The notes: generated by a model from the sequence alone, not told the origin. Shown: positions 37,537-46,957, counted from the first letter of the stretch. The stretch is DNA of 51,553 bases from Leptospira kemamanensis (GCF_004769665.1 NZ_RQGG01000012.1:1-51553), one strand, 5' to 3'. Numbers and translations are program-made.

Positions 37537-37839
37537 ATGGAATACGTAGAATCACTTTTAGAAGAATACTTTGATGGTTCCAGGATTTTGGAAATGGGAA
37601 ACGGGAAAACATTTGCAAATGAAGAAGGTTTGGAAAGTTTACTTGCGATCGAAGAAGAAATTTGTTGGGAGTTTAACGTACCTCCTACTTTAAAATTTCG
37701 GGATTTGTTTCGATTGATTCCTATGGGTATTTCCAAAGAAGAATACATCAAAACTTCGATCCAAAACCTATCTAGAGAAAAAACGAGATATTTTTACAAA
37801 CCAAATAGTACTGTCTTCGAAATCTTTAAGGCCGCCTAA
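37537..37839 (+). CDS. Hypothetical acidic protein
   Basis: 100 residues, no signal peptide, acidic N-terminal half (YVESLLEEYFDG, ESLLAIEEEICWEF). A GAGGT site precedes the ATG by five bases, which supports translation. No family recognised. It converges with recQ and overlaps its end by four bases. Confidence 0.55.
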   Translation: MEYVESLLEEYFDGSRILEMGNGKTFANEEGLESLLAIEEEICWEFNVPPTLKFRDLFRLIPMGISKEEYIKTSIQNLSREKTRYFYKPNSTVFEIFKAA

Positions 37840-39284
37840 TCCAAGATAGGTTCTTTTTCGACACAGAGATCACAGTTTCCGCAAGAAACAAAGGGGGAAT
37901 CAAAATATTGGTGGATGAATTTCCTTCGACAATCATTTGTTTTGGTATACTGAAGCATTTGGTAGAGGCGTTTTCCACCTTCTTTCTTTTTCGATTCCAA
38001 CTCTTCTTTGGAAAACAAAGTATCATCCCATTCTCTTTCCAGTTGGAGAGTGCCTCTTTCCAAATCACCAGAGATAAGTCCAACACTCAAAAGTAGGTTG
38101 ATGGCAGTTTGCACCCTATGATCTGACTTATTTTTAAACGTCATATGGGATTGGATGGATTCATAATCGAGTGTCGATAATTGATTTTGTTTTTGATGAA
38201 TCAATTGATACAGTTTTTTTAAGTATTGAATCTCTGGGTTTTGCCAATCCAAAAAATCCATTTGGATCGCTAAATCATCTTCCGTATAATAAAGTTTGCA
38301 ATAGGAAGGTTCACCATCCCTTCCCGCTCTTCCAATTTCTTGGTAATAGGCTTCAATACTGCCAGGAATTTGTAAATGGAAAACATTTCGCACATTGGCT
38401 TTGTCGACTCCCATCCCAAACGCATTGGTAGAAAGTAAAATCACATCTTCTGACTTTAGAAATCGCGACAAGGTTTTACTACGGTCTTCGTTGGATCGTT
38501 TTCCATGATACACCAAATGTTTGATTTGTTTGGTATCGAACCAATGGCTAAGAGATTCCAAATCTTGGATCAAACTACAGTATACTATAGTCACTCCTCG
38601 TTTTGATTTTATTTCCGTTAACAATCGTTCATACTTGGACTCACGATCGAAACAAGGTTCCACTGCTAAATGTAAATTGGGCCGAAATAGTCCATCATCA
38701 AAAACTTGGATCTCTTTGGGATCTAAACCCATTTGTGAGATAATATCACTTTGTACTCGTTGAGAAGCCGTTGCCGTGAGAGCAATGGTGGTTGGGAATT
38801 GTAATACTTTCCGAAAGAATAAAATCTTTTTGTAATCAGGTCGAAAGTCATGTCCCCACTGGCTAATGCAATGCGCTTCATCAATGGCAAGAAGAGAAAT
38901 CGGAATGGACTGAACAGCATCGATAAACTCTTTTTTTTGAAACCTTTCTGGAGATACATACACCAATTTGTATAAACCAGATTTGAGTCCTTGGTATCGG
39001 TCCAATCTTTCTGTACGACTCAAACTGGAGTTAATATACGTTGCCTGAATGCCTTTCTTACGAAGAGCATCCACTTGGTCCTTCATGAGAGCGATGAGTG
39101 GAGAAATCACAATACAAGTTCCTTCCAAAACGAGGGCTGGAATTTGGTAACAAATGGATTTACCCATCCCAGTCGGCATTAGTACAAGCGAATGATTGCC
39201 TCCTAATACATGTTTGATAATTTGTTCTTGGTTTCCTCGAAAGGTTTTCACCCCAAACAATTCTAATATGGATTCATTCAGCAT
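37836..39284 (-). CDS. recQ: ATP-dependent DNA helicase RecQ (short form)
   Basis: 482 residues. Helicase motifs: FRGNQEQII (motif 0), Walker A MPTGMGKSICYQIPA, SPLIALMKDQVDALRKKGI, DEAH in AIDEAHCISQWGHDFRPDY, and YYQEIGRAGRDG (motif VI). The zinc-binding subdomain is present as CRRKFIHQYFD...CGNCDLC at the end. The winged-helix (RQC) and HRDC domains of the long RecQ form are missing, so DNA handling may differ. RecQ unwinds recombination and fork intermediates in the 3' to 5' direction. Confidence 0.9.
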   Translation of the reverse strand: MLNESILELFGVKTFRGNQEQIIKHVLGGNHSLVLMPTGMGKSICYQIPALVLEGTCIVISPLIALMKDQVDALRKKGIQATYINSSLSRTERLDRYQGLKSGLYKLVYVSPERFQKKEFIDAVQSIPISLLAIDEAHCISQWGHDFRPDYKKILFFRKVLQFPTTIALTATASQRVQSDIISQMGLDPKEIQVFDDGLFRPNLHLAVEPCFDRESKYERLLTEIKSKRGVTIVYCSLIQDLESLSHWFDTKQIKHLVYHGKRSNEDRSKTLSRFLKSEDVILLSTNAFGMGVDKANVRNVFHLQIPGSIEAYYQEIGRAGRDGEPSYCKLYYTEDDLAIQMDFLDWQNPEIQYLKKLYQLIHQKQNQLSTLDYESIQSHMTFKNKSDHRVQTAINLLLSVGLISGDLERGTLQLEREWDDTLFSKEELESKKKEGGKRLYQMLQYTKTNDCRRKFIHQYFDSPFVSCGNCDLCVEKEPILD

Positions 39285-39287
39285 AAA

Positions 39288-39365
39288 TTACATTCTTTTC
39301 CTTTTTTTCGGTTTCGCTTTGGGAAAAGATTCTAAATCTTCCGTATAGGCTCCTGATGTTTTCAT
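39288..39365 (-). CDS. Possible 25-residue basic protein upstream of recQ
   Basis: A short frame, MKTSGAYTEDLESFPKAKPK then KRKRM, ends three bases before the recQ start. TAGGA lies nine bases upstream of its ATG. It could be a small protein, a leader for translational coupling, or chance. Its position and codon look argue slightly for being real. Confidence 0.35.
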   Translation of the reverse strand: MKTSGAYTEDLESFPKAKPKKRKRM

Positions 39366-39409
39366 CAAGGTAATTCCTAATCAAAGTTTGATGGAAGAAA
39401 CCGCACGAA

Positions 39410-40993
39410 TTAAGATCCAACTTTCATTCGTTTGCGATACTCCGTAGGAGTTTCTCCCATCACGCGTTTGAAGGCTTCATTAAAAGCAGACTTCGAGTTA
39501 AAACCAACACTGAACGCAATGTTTAGGATATTTTTATCGGGAGAAGTTTTCATCAGCTCACAGGCTTCCCGAATGCGATATCCATTGATCCATTGGTTAA
39601 AATTCATCCCTTGTTTGACATTGATGATGGCAGACAATTGATCGGGTCTCAGTTGGAATTTAGAAGCAACATTTTGCAAATTCAAATCTTCATCCAAATA
39701 CAATTTTTCTTTCACAAGGGAAGAATCGATATTTTGAATCACAAGTTCTGGATTCAAATTGGCAATCCTTTGTTCGGAAACATTGAGTTTCAATTCAGGT
39801 TTTGGAAATAATACAGAAGTTTCTTTGGTTTCCCCTATTCTCGCAAGGAGTGCAAATTGAAAGAGAATGATTTCGAAAAAATTCCCATATTGAATGGCAT
39901 TACGCAAAAGGAAGTGATCCGGCAATACATTAAACGCATACAAATTAAAGGAAACTATGGCAACTAACAAACAAAACCAAGCGATGATATAGTAGATTGC
40001 CATTTTATATTTTTGTCGAAAGACAAGAATCCCGGCTCCCATCAGTGTAAATGAAACAATGATGGCGATAAAGTGAATGATTTGATCACATATGATATGT
40101 TTCACAAACAAACTAGTGAAAGCGTTTGTTAAAATCAAAATAGAAAAAACCAAAAGAGGAAGTTTTAATTTTGGCAAACGTTTGGATAATAATAAAAATC
40201 GATTGGAAAAAAGAATCACACTCCAAAGCGCAATGGATCCAAAAAATACCAAACTTCGATCATTCCAATTTGTGTCGTTTGGCCAAAAATAAATTTTACC
40301 ATACCCAGTATAACTAATTTGGTAGAACCCAGAACAGAGTATATAAAAACAATAATACAAAAAACTTGTATTACGTGTATTCACATACACACTCAAATTC
40401 AAAATCAAAACAAACAATAGAACACTAAAAAATATGAGGAAATAATCACGTGTTTGAAACACCGATTGCATCATCTCTTCACTTGTCCAAATTTTTGGTG
40501 CGAACAAAAAATTAGAGATGGTTTGAATTTCTAAAAACACATCGGGATGAGACTTTAACGCTTTTGTATCGATTTGAAACAGGGAAAAAGGATGTTCGGA
40601 ATACAAAGTTTTCCGTTTCGGAACCAAATCCCCATCTTCTTGGATTTGTAATCCGCCACTGGTCCACTGCAGGAATCGTAACGAGTCAAAGTATGCTACT
40701 TGGTTTTCTAAAAATAAGGTTTCGGGAAAATCGTTTCCTTTCCATTCCAAACGAATCCAAACAGGTTTCGTATAAAATCCTAATTGTAAGGGTGCATGTA
40801 AGGGAATCCAGTCCAAAGAACGAAGGGAGCTTTCCGTCTTTTCCTCTGCAACCACCTCTGTTGTATAATAAACTTGATAGGACCCACTTGTGGACTCGTT
40901 TGTCTGGCCTTTACAATTCAATGTAAAGAATAACAGAAAGAAAAACAAGGGAGTGATCAGAGTTACGGAAAATTTCAATCGATGAGAAAACAA
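39410..40993 (-). CDS. Membrane-anchored AraC-type regulator with 7TM-DISM sensor
   Basis: 527 residues. Signal/anchor ending at FTLNC, an extracellular domain (about residues 35-175, LQLGFYTKPVWIRLEW is a typical DISM beta segment), seven hydrophobic helices (about 180-380) and a cytoplasmic AraC DNA-binding domain (430-527) with LNLQNVASKFQLRPDQLSAI and ILNIAFSVGFNSKSAFNEAF...GETPTEYRKRM. This fuses sensing and transcription control in one membrane protein. The target is unknown; recQ downstream is on the same strand but 44 bases or more away and need not be related. Confidence 0.85.
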   Translation of the reverse strand: MFSHRLKFSVTLITPLFFFLLFFTLNCKGQTNESTSGSYQVYYTTEVVAEEKTESSLRSLDWIPLHAPLQLGFYTKPVWIRLEWKGNDFPETLFLENQVAYFDSLRFLQWTSGGLQIQEDGDLVPKRKTLYSEHPFSLFQIDTKALKSHPDVFLEIQTISNFLFAPKIWTSEEMMQSVFQTRDYFLIFFSVLLFVLILNLSVYVNTRNTSFLYYCFYILCSGFYQISYTGYGKIYFWPNDTNWNDRSLVFFGSIALWSVILFSNRFLLLSKRLPKLKLPLLVFSILILTNAFTSLFVKHIICDQIIHFIAIIVSFTLMGAGILVFRQKYKMAIYYIIAWFCLLVAIVSFNLYAFNVLPDHFLLRNAIQYGNFFEIILFQFALLARIGETKETSVLFPKPELKLNVSEQRIANLNPELVIQNIDSSLVKEKLYLDEDLNLQNVASKFQLRPDQLSAIINVKQGMNFNQWINGYRIREACELMKTSPDKNILNIAFSVGFNSKSAFNEAFKRVMGETPTEYRKRMKVGS

Positions 40994-41136
40994 AAAAGGT
41001 TCCTTCCTTCCACTAAAAACAGACCATTAGGAAAGGAAGCCTTTGTCAAAACGAATTCACATGCCCACGGAGAACAAACTGAACCATGTTCCCGCAGGCA
41101 AACCTTAGTCACACGACTAAAAGAAATTAGAATGGT

Positions 41137-41721
41137 TTAACCACAACTGCTACTGAGACTCACTGTGGCACCTGCCCCACCGGAATGTCTTAAAGTCATC
41201 GTACATGCTATATTCCCTGCAGGAAACGATCTGGGTTGTGTGTAACAAACAGAAGCTCCACCGTCTCTCACATAACCATAATAGTAATAGGGAGAAGAAT
41301 TGGAATTGGGTGAGGGAACATAGTCTACATACTTAGAAAACTTTGCAATTTCGACGTTTGTCGCTTCTGCTGCAGGTTGTGTGCAAGAGGAATCTGTATA
41401 AAGACCAGCTCTCGTCGCTACTGCACCACTATCGTTATAGAATACAATCTGTGCAGGTGGTTTTGCAATACCAGTGATGAGTGAAGTCAAGAGTCCAGTT
41501 TGTTCACAATCATCTTCCGATTGTTCTCCTACAGGTAACAAAGAGATACTTTTGGAAGTCTGATTCGTTTCACTATTGGTAGTGCTCGCAGGCACATAGG
41601 CAAAACAACTTTTCTTTTTTTCACAATTGGTGAACACGATTTGCATTCCGACTAAAACGCATATACCATTTAGTAGATACGAGTTGAACTTTAACTTCGC
41701 AGTTTTCTTTAACATCTTCAT
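41137..41721 (-). CDS. Hypothetical Leptospira-type lipoprotein
   Basis: 194 residues. The signal ends at VFTNC, a lipobox by pattern. AAAGGAAA precedes the ATG. The mature part is rich in Ser, Thr and Asn, with a few cysteines (DDCEQ, SSCTQ, VCYTQP, ACTMT, SSCG). No domain recognised. Confidence 0.6.
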   Translation of the reverse strand: MKMLKKTAKLKFNSYLLNGICVLVGMQIVFTNCEKKKSCFAYVPASTTNSETNQTSKSISLLPVGEQSEDDCEQTGLLTSLITGIAKPPAQIVFYNDSGAVATRAGLYTDSSCTQPAAEATNVEIAKFSKYVDYVPSPNSNSSPYYYYGYVRDGGASVCYTQPRSFPAGNIACTMTLRHSGGAGATVSLSSSCG

Positions 41722-42255
41722 TTTCCTTTCTCATTAAGCTTCACCGTACATTCCATTTTCCGAATATTACAATAGAAAGAAAATGCGACGGCTCCTTATG
41801 AAAAGAATCAAACGAAGTATTGGTCAATTTATTTCAAATAAATGCAAAACATCTCCATAAAAATTGTGAACCACTTTTTTACATCAATTCGCACGAATTC
41901 CGAACGGAATCATAATTCCAGTCGAAGGTTTTGCTTGGGCGTTCCCCATTGGTAATGAATTTCCTCATCTAAAGTTTGCGGGGTCGGGCCACTCCGGGGT
42001 TCGCTTGCGCTTCCGTCCCAAGGGACCAAGCCCTCCCTGTCCCTAACGCATATTAGTTTTATATTACAAATGATTCAAAATAAATATGGATGGTATCTGA
42101 ACAAGAAGTCGTTTGAATGTCACCATTCGTTTCGAATTGATTGTAAAACGAACACTTTGTTTATTTTTGCTATAGTCTTTTTTTTATTGACTACATTCTC
42201 ATTTCTTAATTTTTTAATTTACTTCTAAAAACCATCATTTAACATCAAATACATT
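41722..42255. other. Intergenic region with a GC-rich repeat
   Basis: 534 bases between divergent lipoprotein genes. Apart from the GC-rich block at 41936-42050 it is AT-rich and holds no gene I can support; the last 200 bases before 42256 probably contain the promoter. Confidence 0.5.
41936..42050. repeat. GC-rich palindrome-bounded block, likely dispersed repeat
   Basis: The block begins TGGGCGTTCCCC and ends CCCTAACGCA, so GCGTT/AACGC close it, with inner pairs such as CCCC/GGGG. Phrases like GGGTCGGGCC and CCGGGGTTCGCT recall repeats I associate with Leptospira intergenic DNA. Its base composition differs sharply from the flanks. Confidence 0.5.
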
Positions 42256-43209
42256 ATGAAAAAGAGTATCTTGGCCGTTTTGGTTTTCTCTTTGATTGGA
42301 TGTGTAAAAAAGAAAGAATTTTCTGATACCGACTTACTATTAGTTGCTCTCTATTTGTCTCAACCCAAAGACTATATCTTCGAGTTAGGTTACCCTGGTT
42401 CCTACAACACAATACAAAATTCAGATTTAGCAGGGAAAACTTCAGGGATCACGGTTACGGTTGGAGGACAAACAGCAACGGGTGTTTCAGAAGTTTCTTC
42501 TGATTCCATCCAATTTGTGATGCCTACGATTCCGAACATCAATGAAAATGCAGCAGTGGATTTCGTTGTGCAAAAAAATGGGGAGTCAGTCTTCACCACT
42601 TCTGTTCGTTACCGTCCGTTAGTGGACTGGACGATCAATGAACCTACGGCGACCCAAAGATTCATTGATGGACGGGACAATAAAAACTTTTTCAAAATCA
42701 CGGCAACCACTGCAAGCCATGTATTCAATACCTTTGGGCATGGTGCCTCTGATTTAGATATTTCTTATTTCAGCAGTCTCAATGGAACACCCATTGCCTT
42801 CGCAGAAAAAAGAATGAATGGATCCGAGTTCAATAAAGTAGCTCTAACTGCAGGTACCGTTTATATCCAGGTGAAACATATCAGTGGCTTTAGCACAGGT
42901 TACAATCTTCAAATTGCAAACGCAGGAGTGGTTGCCACAAATTCAGCAACTCTTTATAATCCACCTTCTCTTTGTTATGATACGATGGGAAGTGGTCCAG
43001 CTACTTCAAATACTTGTCCTATTCTTATGGCGACCGTCCTAGGTCAAGGACATACAAGGACAGGACGGTGTACTTATCCGTCGGATAGTGGTTTAACGAC
43101 AAGAAATTATTATTCCAATGGATTTGGAACAATGTATGCACAATCCACTTGCCTTAATCCCGGTGGTGGGTCTCAAAACGAAGCTGAATCTATTTTTCTA
43201 GCGAATTAA
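42256..43209 (+). CDS. Lipoprotein with IPT/TIG-like and PPC-like domains
   Basis: 317 residues. Lipobox FSLIGC near residue 16. Residues 40-120 look like an IPT/TIG domain (GITVTVGGQTATGVSEVSSD, IQFVMPTIP), and about 135-240 resembles a pre-peptidase C-terminal domain (FKITATTASHVFNTFGHG, GTVYIQVKHISGFSTGYNLQI). The tail has four cysteines. Probably surface exposed, function unknown. Confidence 0.65.
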   Translation: MKKSILAVLVFSLIGCVKKKEFSDTDLLLVALYLSQPKDYIFELGYPGSYNTIQNSDLAGKTSGITVTVGGQTATGVSEVSSDSIQFVMPTIPNINENAAVDFVVQKNGESVFTTSVRYRPLVDWTINEPTATQRFIDGRDNKNFFKITATTASHVFNTFGHGASDLDISYFSSLNGTPIAFAEKRMNGSEFNKVALTAGTVYIQVKHISGFSTGYNLQIANAGVVATNSATLYNPPSLCYDTMGSGPATSNTCPILMATVLGQGHTRTGRCTYPSDSGLTTRNYYSNGFGTMYAQSTCLNPGGGSQNEAESIFLAN

Positions 43210-43245
43210 GGAACCTGACTTACTTCAGTTTATTCGCTTTTTTTT
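43201..43245 (+). terminator. Terminator overlapping the lipoprotein stop codon
   Basis: GCGAAT at the end of the gene pairs with ATTCGC at 43232-43237, followed by eight Ts. Confidence 0.6.
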
Positions 43246-43250
43246 GTTAG

Positions 43251-43275
43251 TTGGCTTCTCTTTACGAGAAGCCAA
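43251..43275. other. Hairpin downstream of modC
   Basis: TTGGCTTCTC-TTTAC-GAGAAGCCAA, a perfect 10-base stem. No T-run follows on either strand, so it may protect mRNA ends rather than terminate. Confidence 0.4.
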
Positions 43276-43284
43276 TGGACAGGG

Positions 43285-44208
43285 TTAGCTTTCATCGGGA
43301 GTAAACCTTCCTTGGATCCGTTCTCCCAGATTGTTAGTTTTGGTACCATCGTGAATGGGATGAACCTTTTGTTTTTGGTGATCGTTTTGTTTTTCTTTCT
43401 GATTTTGGTTTTGATTCCGGATCTCCCTAGAACTCTCTAAGTTTACCAATTGGTTCGGAATCCATATCGAAACTTCCTTGGTTCTAGGATCTTCCTGCAC
43501 CACTTCACCCACTAATTTCCCAATTTCGTTTGTCTTAAATATCTGAATTGGATTTCCAAATTCCTTCACTCGGCCATTCTCTAAAACAAATACATGTTTG
43601 GCGAGTCTTACCACCTCAGGAATTTCATGTGTAATGAGTAACATCGTCATTCCCCACTCCTTTTGCAGATGAGTCAGATGGGTCATGAGTTTTTGGCGAA
43701 GCCTTCCATCCAAAGAGGAAAATGGTTCGTCGAGTAAAAGCAAACTTGGTTTTTGCAAAAGACTTCGCACAAGTGACACTCTTTGTTTTTGTCCACTCGA
43801 GAGTTGTGAGATCGACTTGGCAAGAATTGATGTGATCTCTGTTACTTCCACCAAGTCCTGAAACAAGGATTTGTCGTTTTTCCCTTTTGGAATGGAGAAT
43901 TCCAAATTTTCCCTGACATTCATATGGGGAAATAACAGATGATCTGGAAATAATACAGACAGGGAACGTTTTGAAATCGGTAGGTTTACATTCTCTTCGG
44001 AATCAAACCACACTTCTCCAGCAACAGTGATGTTTCCCCGATCGGGAAGCAGTAATCCCGCCATCATTTTGAATAACGAAGTTTTACCAACTCCAGATTC
44101 TCCAAAAATGACACTGATTTCCTCTAGTGGAATTTTACACTGAAAGGAAAGTTCTACGGAAGGAATTCCTTTCGAACGAAATGTTTTTTCTACCGCAACT
44201 TCGATCAT
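43285..44208 (-). CDS. modC: Molybdate ABC transporter ATP-binding protein
   Basis: 307 residues from ATG 44208, which overlaps the modB stop (ATGA). Walker A FGESGVGKTSLF, signature LSSGQKQRVSLVRSLLQ, Walker B LLLLDEPFSSLD and the His switch ITHEIPEV are complete. The regulatory C-terminal TOBE part of ModC is short or absent, replaced by a Gln/Asn/Lys-rich tail (about residues 260-295). It powers molybdate (or tungstate) import with ModB and ModA. Confidence 0.88.
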   Translation of the reverse strand: MIEVAVEKTFRSKGIPSVELSFQCKIPLEEISVIFGESGVGKTSLFKMMAGLLLPDRGNITVAGEVWFDSEENVNLPISKRSLSVLFPDHLLFPHMNVRENLEFSIPKGKNDKSLFQDLVEVTEITSILAKSISQLSSGQKQRVSLVRSLLQKPSLLLLDEPFSSLDGRLRQKLMTHLTHLQKEWGMTMLLITHEIPEVVRLAKHVFVLENGRVKEFGNPIQIFKTNEIGKLVGEVVQEDPRTKEVSIWIPNQLVNLESSREIRNQNQNQKEKQNDHQKQKVHPIHDGTKTNNLGERIQGRFTPDES

Positions 44209-44888
44209 TCTGTTTTTTCCAGAGAAAAAAGTAATCCATTTCGTTTCCAAAGGAACAAAACAAATAAACTAACAAAACTAATGAGGAGTAAAACCAAAGA
44301 ATAGAGATGAGCATTGCCATAATTCATAGCTTCCACCTCTTCAAAAATCGCAATCGAAGTCACTTTCGTTTTCCCAGGGATACTGCCTCCGATGAGTAAT
44401 ACCACACCAAACTCACCGATGGTATGAGCAAAAGTTAATACCATTCCCGTAAAAATGGAAAATTTACAATGAGGTAAAATGATTTTTCTGAGGATGGTCC
44501 ACCTAGACTTACCAAGAGCGATGCCCGTTTCAATCATCGCAGGGGGAACCGATAAAAATCCTACCTGAATGGATTGTAACATAAAAGGAAGGTTAAAGAT
44601 CACAGAACCAAGAAGAATTCCGAAAAAACTAAAAGCCAATCGAATCTGGAATTCACGTTCCAACCATTCCCCGAAGATATGATTGGGACTAAAGGCAATC
44701 AAAAGATAAAATCCAATCACTGTGGGTGGCAAAACCAAAGGTAAGTTCAGAACTGATTCGATGACCGTACGAAATCGAAATCGAGTGTAGGCTAAACCAT
44801 ATGCAATCGGGATCGTAATGACCACAAGAACCAGTGTGGTGAGTGCCGCTAACTTCAATGTCAACCAAATGGGTAGGCTTTCGATCAT
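44205..44888 (-). CDS. modB: Molybdate ABC transporter permease
   Basis: 227 residues from ATG 44888, chosen because AGGAGG lies seven bases upstream; the frame is open 24 bases further. Five or six membrane helices, the LNLPLVLPPTVIGFYLL permease motif and the coupling loop ALGKSRWTILRKIILPHCKFSI identify the ModB family. It overlaps modC by four bases. Confidence 0.9.
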   Translation of the reverse strand: MIESLPIWLTLKLAALTTLVLVVITIPIAYGLAYTRFRFRTVIESVLNLPLVLPPTVIGFYLLIAFSPNHIFGEWLEREFQIRLAFSFFGILLGSVIFNLPFMLQSIQVGFLSVPPAMIETGIALGKSRWTILRKIILPHCKFSIFTGMVLTFAHTIGEFGVVLLIGGSIPGKTKVTSIAIFEEVEAMNYGNAHLYSLVLLLISFVSLFVLFLWKRNGLLFSLEKTE

Positions 44889-44972
44889 ACAAAGGCCTCC
44901 TGTTTGAAGCATTTGGTTTTGAATTTTACTTGGAATTGAATTTTTGATCGGCTGAAGATTTGCATTTGAAGT

Positions 44973-45962
44973 TTACTTCGCTTTTGTTTTACGATCTGCA
45001 TTTATGTTTCTGTTTCTATTTGCATCGTTGTATTCGTTTCTATTTTGCTTTGTATTTGCAATGCCATTTGCGTTTGCGTTTGTATTTCCATTTGCATTCG
45101 GATTCAGAAGTTCGACCGGAATTTCATATCCGTATTTCTGAAAAATAGGAAATACTTCTTTAGAACCAATGAATTGAGACAATCGATGTAGGATTCGCTT
45201 TTTTTCCAATGAATGAGGTTCTTTTGGTTGGATGAGAATTTTACCTTGGCGGATCGGTGGAACAAGTTTCGGATCTAATTTTTTCCAATTCTTCCACTGG
45301 TCTTCTTTTGACTTCACAGAAGAAAACGAAGTAAATCCCACATCCGCTGCCCCTGTGAATACAAATTGATTCACTTGCGTTACATTTTCACCATACACTA
45401 ACTTTCCTTCGATGGAATTCCAAATACCAAGTTGCGTTAGATAATTCATTGCCGCCTTTCCGTAAGGTGCAGTTTTGGGATTGGCGATGGCAATGTATTT
45501 GATTTGTTTGGATGTAAGAATTTCTGAGAGAGAATCACCAATTGGTAGTGTCTCATTTGATACCAAAACCAAACGTCCTTCCGCATACACATCGGGTGGA
45601 GTTAGAGAGAATCCTTCCTTATATAAAGATACTGGAAAATCTAAATCTGCTGATAAAAAAAGATCTATTTGTGCTCCGTTTCGTATTTGGTTTGTTAGAT
45701 GGCCGGAAGATCCATATAGGTATATGATTTTACAATTTGGATTTTGGATTTGGAATAAATGATGAATTTCTTCCATCGGATTTTTGAAATTTGCGGCCAC
45801 GGCCACTGTGATTTCTATTTCTGAATGTTGTTCATCGGCTTTCTTTGTTTCCGCAAAGATTGGTGTTAAATCCCAAGCAAAACTCAAAACCAAAAAGAAG
45901 ATCCAAAAGATTCGCATCATAAAACAAGGGGGTATCAGTTCTTTCTTACTTTGTATCATCAC
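44973..45962 (-). CDS. modA: Molybdate-binding periplasmic protein with a low-complexity tail
   Basis: 329 residues. Signal sequence, then VAVAANFKNPMEEI, YLYGSSGHLTNQIRNGAQIDLFLSAD and TAPYGKAAMNYL, which form the oxyanion site of ModA. The last 45 residues are an Asn/Ala/Lys/Arg-rich repeat tail (NANGNTNANANGIANTKQNR) absent from normal ModA. The first ATG is used; a second at 45917 is possible. It captures molybdate for ModBC downstream, 60 to 85 bases away. Confidence 0.87.
   Translation of the reverse strand: MMIQSKKELIPPCFMMRIFWIFFLVLSFAWDLTPIFAETKKADEQHSEIEITVAVAANFKNPMEEIHHLFQIQNPNCKIIYLYGSSGHLTNQIRNGAQIDLFLSADLDFPVSLYKEGFSLTPPDVYAEGRLVLVSNETLPIGDSLSEILTSKQIKYIAIANPKTAPYGKAAMNYLTQLGIWNSIEGKLVYGENVTQVNQFVFTGAADVGFTSFSSVKSKEDQWKNWKKLDPKLVPPIRQGKILIQPKEPHSLEKKRILHRLSQFIGSKEVFPIFQKYGYEIPVELLNPNANGNTNANANGIANTKQNRNEYNDANRNRNINADRKTKAK
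44990..45110. repeat. Short-period degenerate repeat encoding the ModA tail
   Basis: Units close to TTTGCA/TTTGCG alternate with TTTCTATTT-like units in this stretch, coding Asn-Ala and Asn-Arg repeats on the minus strand. Slipped-strand expansion is a likely origin. Confidence 0.5.
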
Positions 45963-46123
45963 AAATCCAAACTAGTGTCTACTCTCTGATTCCTGAACTT
46001 CATTCATAGAGATTTTCAGGAGTTCTCCGATGGGAAACTATTTTTTTTCTACGAAAAAGCGACACTCACCGAAACAATGCTATACGAAAACCAACATGTT
46101 TTAATTGATAACGATTGATTCCA

Positions 46124-46957
46124 ATGACTCTATCTAAAAAATTTTCCTACTTTTTTGCCATCGTAATCAGTGTTAGTTTAGGAATCAGTTTCCTATTATA
46201 CTCTCTACAAATGTTTTTGTATTCACAAAATCCTAGTGTTGGATTAAAACCATTTACGTTTACGAAAATTCTATCAAGAACTGCTACCATAATCTTATTT
46301 TTTTCCTTAATTTGGTTTCGTAAAAAAATTGACCAAAAGTCGATCCTTTCCCTTGGATTAGAAAACTTTCCTTCCAAACGAAAGGAACTCATTTTAGGTT
46401 TTATCGTTGGGATCGTATCGTTATCCTTCGTTGTCGCAACAAAAGTAGTTTTTGGAGTTGCCACTTGGGCACCCAAAGTGTTTACAGTTTCTGATTGGCT
46501 ATTAAGTTTCTATTTTTTACTCGTTGTATTTTGTATCGGGTTTGTTGAAGAATTATTCTTTCGTGGATACCTCTTACAATCGTTTGTGCAAGAATGGGGA
46601 GAAAAAAAAGCGGCTATCATTACGAGTTTGTTTTTTTCTCTTACCCATTTTATCCGTCCCATCTCTGATCCCTTGGTTCTAATTCCAGAAATGATTGGGT
46701 TATTTTTTGTGGGTTATGCTCTTTCCTACGCATGGATTTATACACGCGCCTTGTATTTGCCTATTGGAATTCATGCAGGTTGGGTATATGTTGTGAAAAT
46801 GCAAAAGATGTTTGTGGATCCTGTTCCTCACGACTTACACTGGTTATTTGGTAGTGAAAGGCTTGTAACGGGTGCTATTGCTTGGATGTTTATGTTTCTT
46901 TTCCTCTTTGGTTTAAGACAAATCTTTTCTCAAGATGAAAAAAAGTATTCTTATTGA
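46124..46957 (+). CDS. CPBP-family intramembrane metalloprotease
   Basis: 277 residues from ATG 46124 (a TTG nine bases earlier is possible). Eight or so membrane helices; motif 1 CIGFVEELFFRGYLLQ contains the EExxxR core, motif 2 FFSLTHFIRP the His, and HAGWVYV the third site. Family members (Rce1/CAAX-like) cleave near membranes or help immunity to peptides; the substrate is unknown. Confidence 0.82.
   Translation: MTLSKKFSYFFAIVISVSLGISFLLYSLQMFLYSQNPSVGLKPFTFTKILSRTATIILFFSLIWFRKKIDQKSILSLGLENFPSKRKELILGFIVGIVSLSFVVATKVVFGVATWAPKVFTVSDWLLSFYFLLVVFCIGFVEELFFRGYLLQSFVQEWGEKKAAIITSLFFSLTHFIRPISDPLVLIPEMIGLFFVGYALSYAWIYTRALYLPIGIHAGWVYVVKMQKMFVDPVPHDLHWLFGSERLVTGAIAWMFMFLFLFGLRQIFSQDEKKYSY

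Noticed and set aside
43251..43275. Intrinsic terminator after modC
   Set aside because: The stem is perfect, but the sequence following it on the minus strand is A-rich, not T-rich.
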